From assembly GCA_030834835.1 (NCBI GenBank), contig JAUQXD010000613.1, positions 1-6,014 of the forward strand: 6,014 nucleotides of DNA, given 5' to 3'. The position numbers and the translations under genes were made by a program. Position 1 is the stretch's first letter; the number at the start of each line of letters is the position of its first letter. The stretch comes from Thermoflexales bacterium (GTDB taxonomy: Bacteria; Chloroflexota; Anaerolineae; Fen-1058). Below are positions 6,006-6,014 of the stretch, piece by piece. The notes under the pieces are model-generated. The model made no database searches. It was not told the origin of the DNA and saw nothing but the letters and a program-made list of their open reading frames with translations.

Positions 6006-6014
6006 TTGACTAGC

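Larger units (their letters stand above)
5808..6014. other. Intergenic region upstream of the transglutaminase gene
   Basis: These 207 bases carry no convincing gene. They are less GC-rich than the genes and contain no GATC site, although GATC is frequent elsewhere. They hold a sigma70-type promoter, a 14-base palindrome in the leader, and further short inverted repeats upstream of the promoter. The 29 bases just before the ATG contain two more small palindromes (5811-5821, CTGGC/GCCAG arms; 5822-5829, TTAGCTAA) and no Shine-Dalgarno sequence. Confidence 0.6.

Overview
This 6 kb window looks like chromosomal DNA of a moderately GC-rich bacterium. The gene types (a GAF-PAS class III adenylate cyclase, a TgpA-like membrane transglutaminase, and a one-domain retropepsin-like protease paired with a small orphan protein) fit Chloroflexota best, or a similar deep-branching group. 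That assignment rests on recalled gene content, not on a marker gene, and is tentative. All supported genes lie on the minus strand, so transcription runs from high to low coordinates. The large plus-strand open frames are antisense shadows.

Right part (6014 to 3443): a 207-base non-coding region holds a good sigma70-type promoter (TTGACG, 17-base spacer, TACAAT) and several short palindromes. It drives a 784-residue TgpA-type protein: seven N-terminal membrane segments, an external transglutaminase-like domain with Cys513/His557/Glu573, an eighth membrane segment, a DUF4129-like cytoplasmic region and an Arg-rich tail. The gene ends in a strong intrinsic terminator whose loop contains the stop codon.

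Left part (3431 to 1): a TATAAT box directly after that terminator probably starts a second, tightly packed operon. Its genes are a soluble adenylate cyclase (coiled coil, GAF, PAS, cyclase), an 86-residue protein of unknown function, a 130-residue retropepsin-like aspartic protease, a 296-residue RNase H with two RNase H folds of which only the first keeps its catalytic residues, and probably another gene starting at base 30 and leaving the window. Gaps are 12, -4, 11 and -4 bases, so these genes are very likely cotranscribed and partly coupled in translation.

The most interesting points are the RNase H with a catalytically dead second copy that keeps its substrate-binding handle, and the overlapping pair of the 86-residue protein and the retropepsin, which looks like a two-gene module of unknown role. 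Also notable are the compact terminator/promoter junction and a strong excess of GATC sites. No RNA genes, CRISPR arrays, insertion sequences or other mobile elements were seen.
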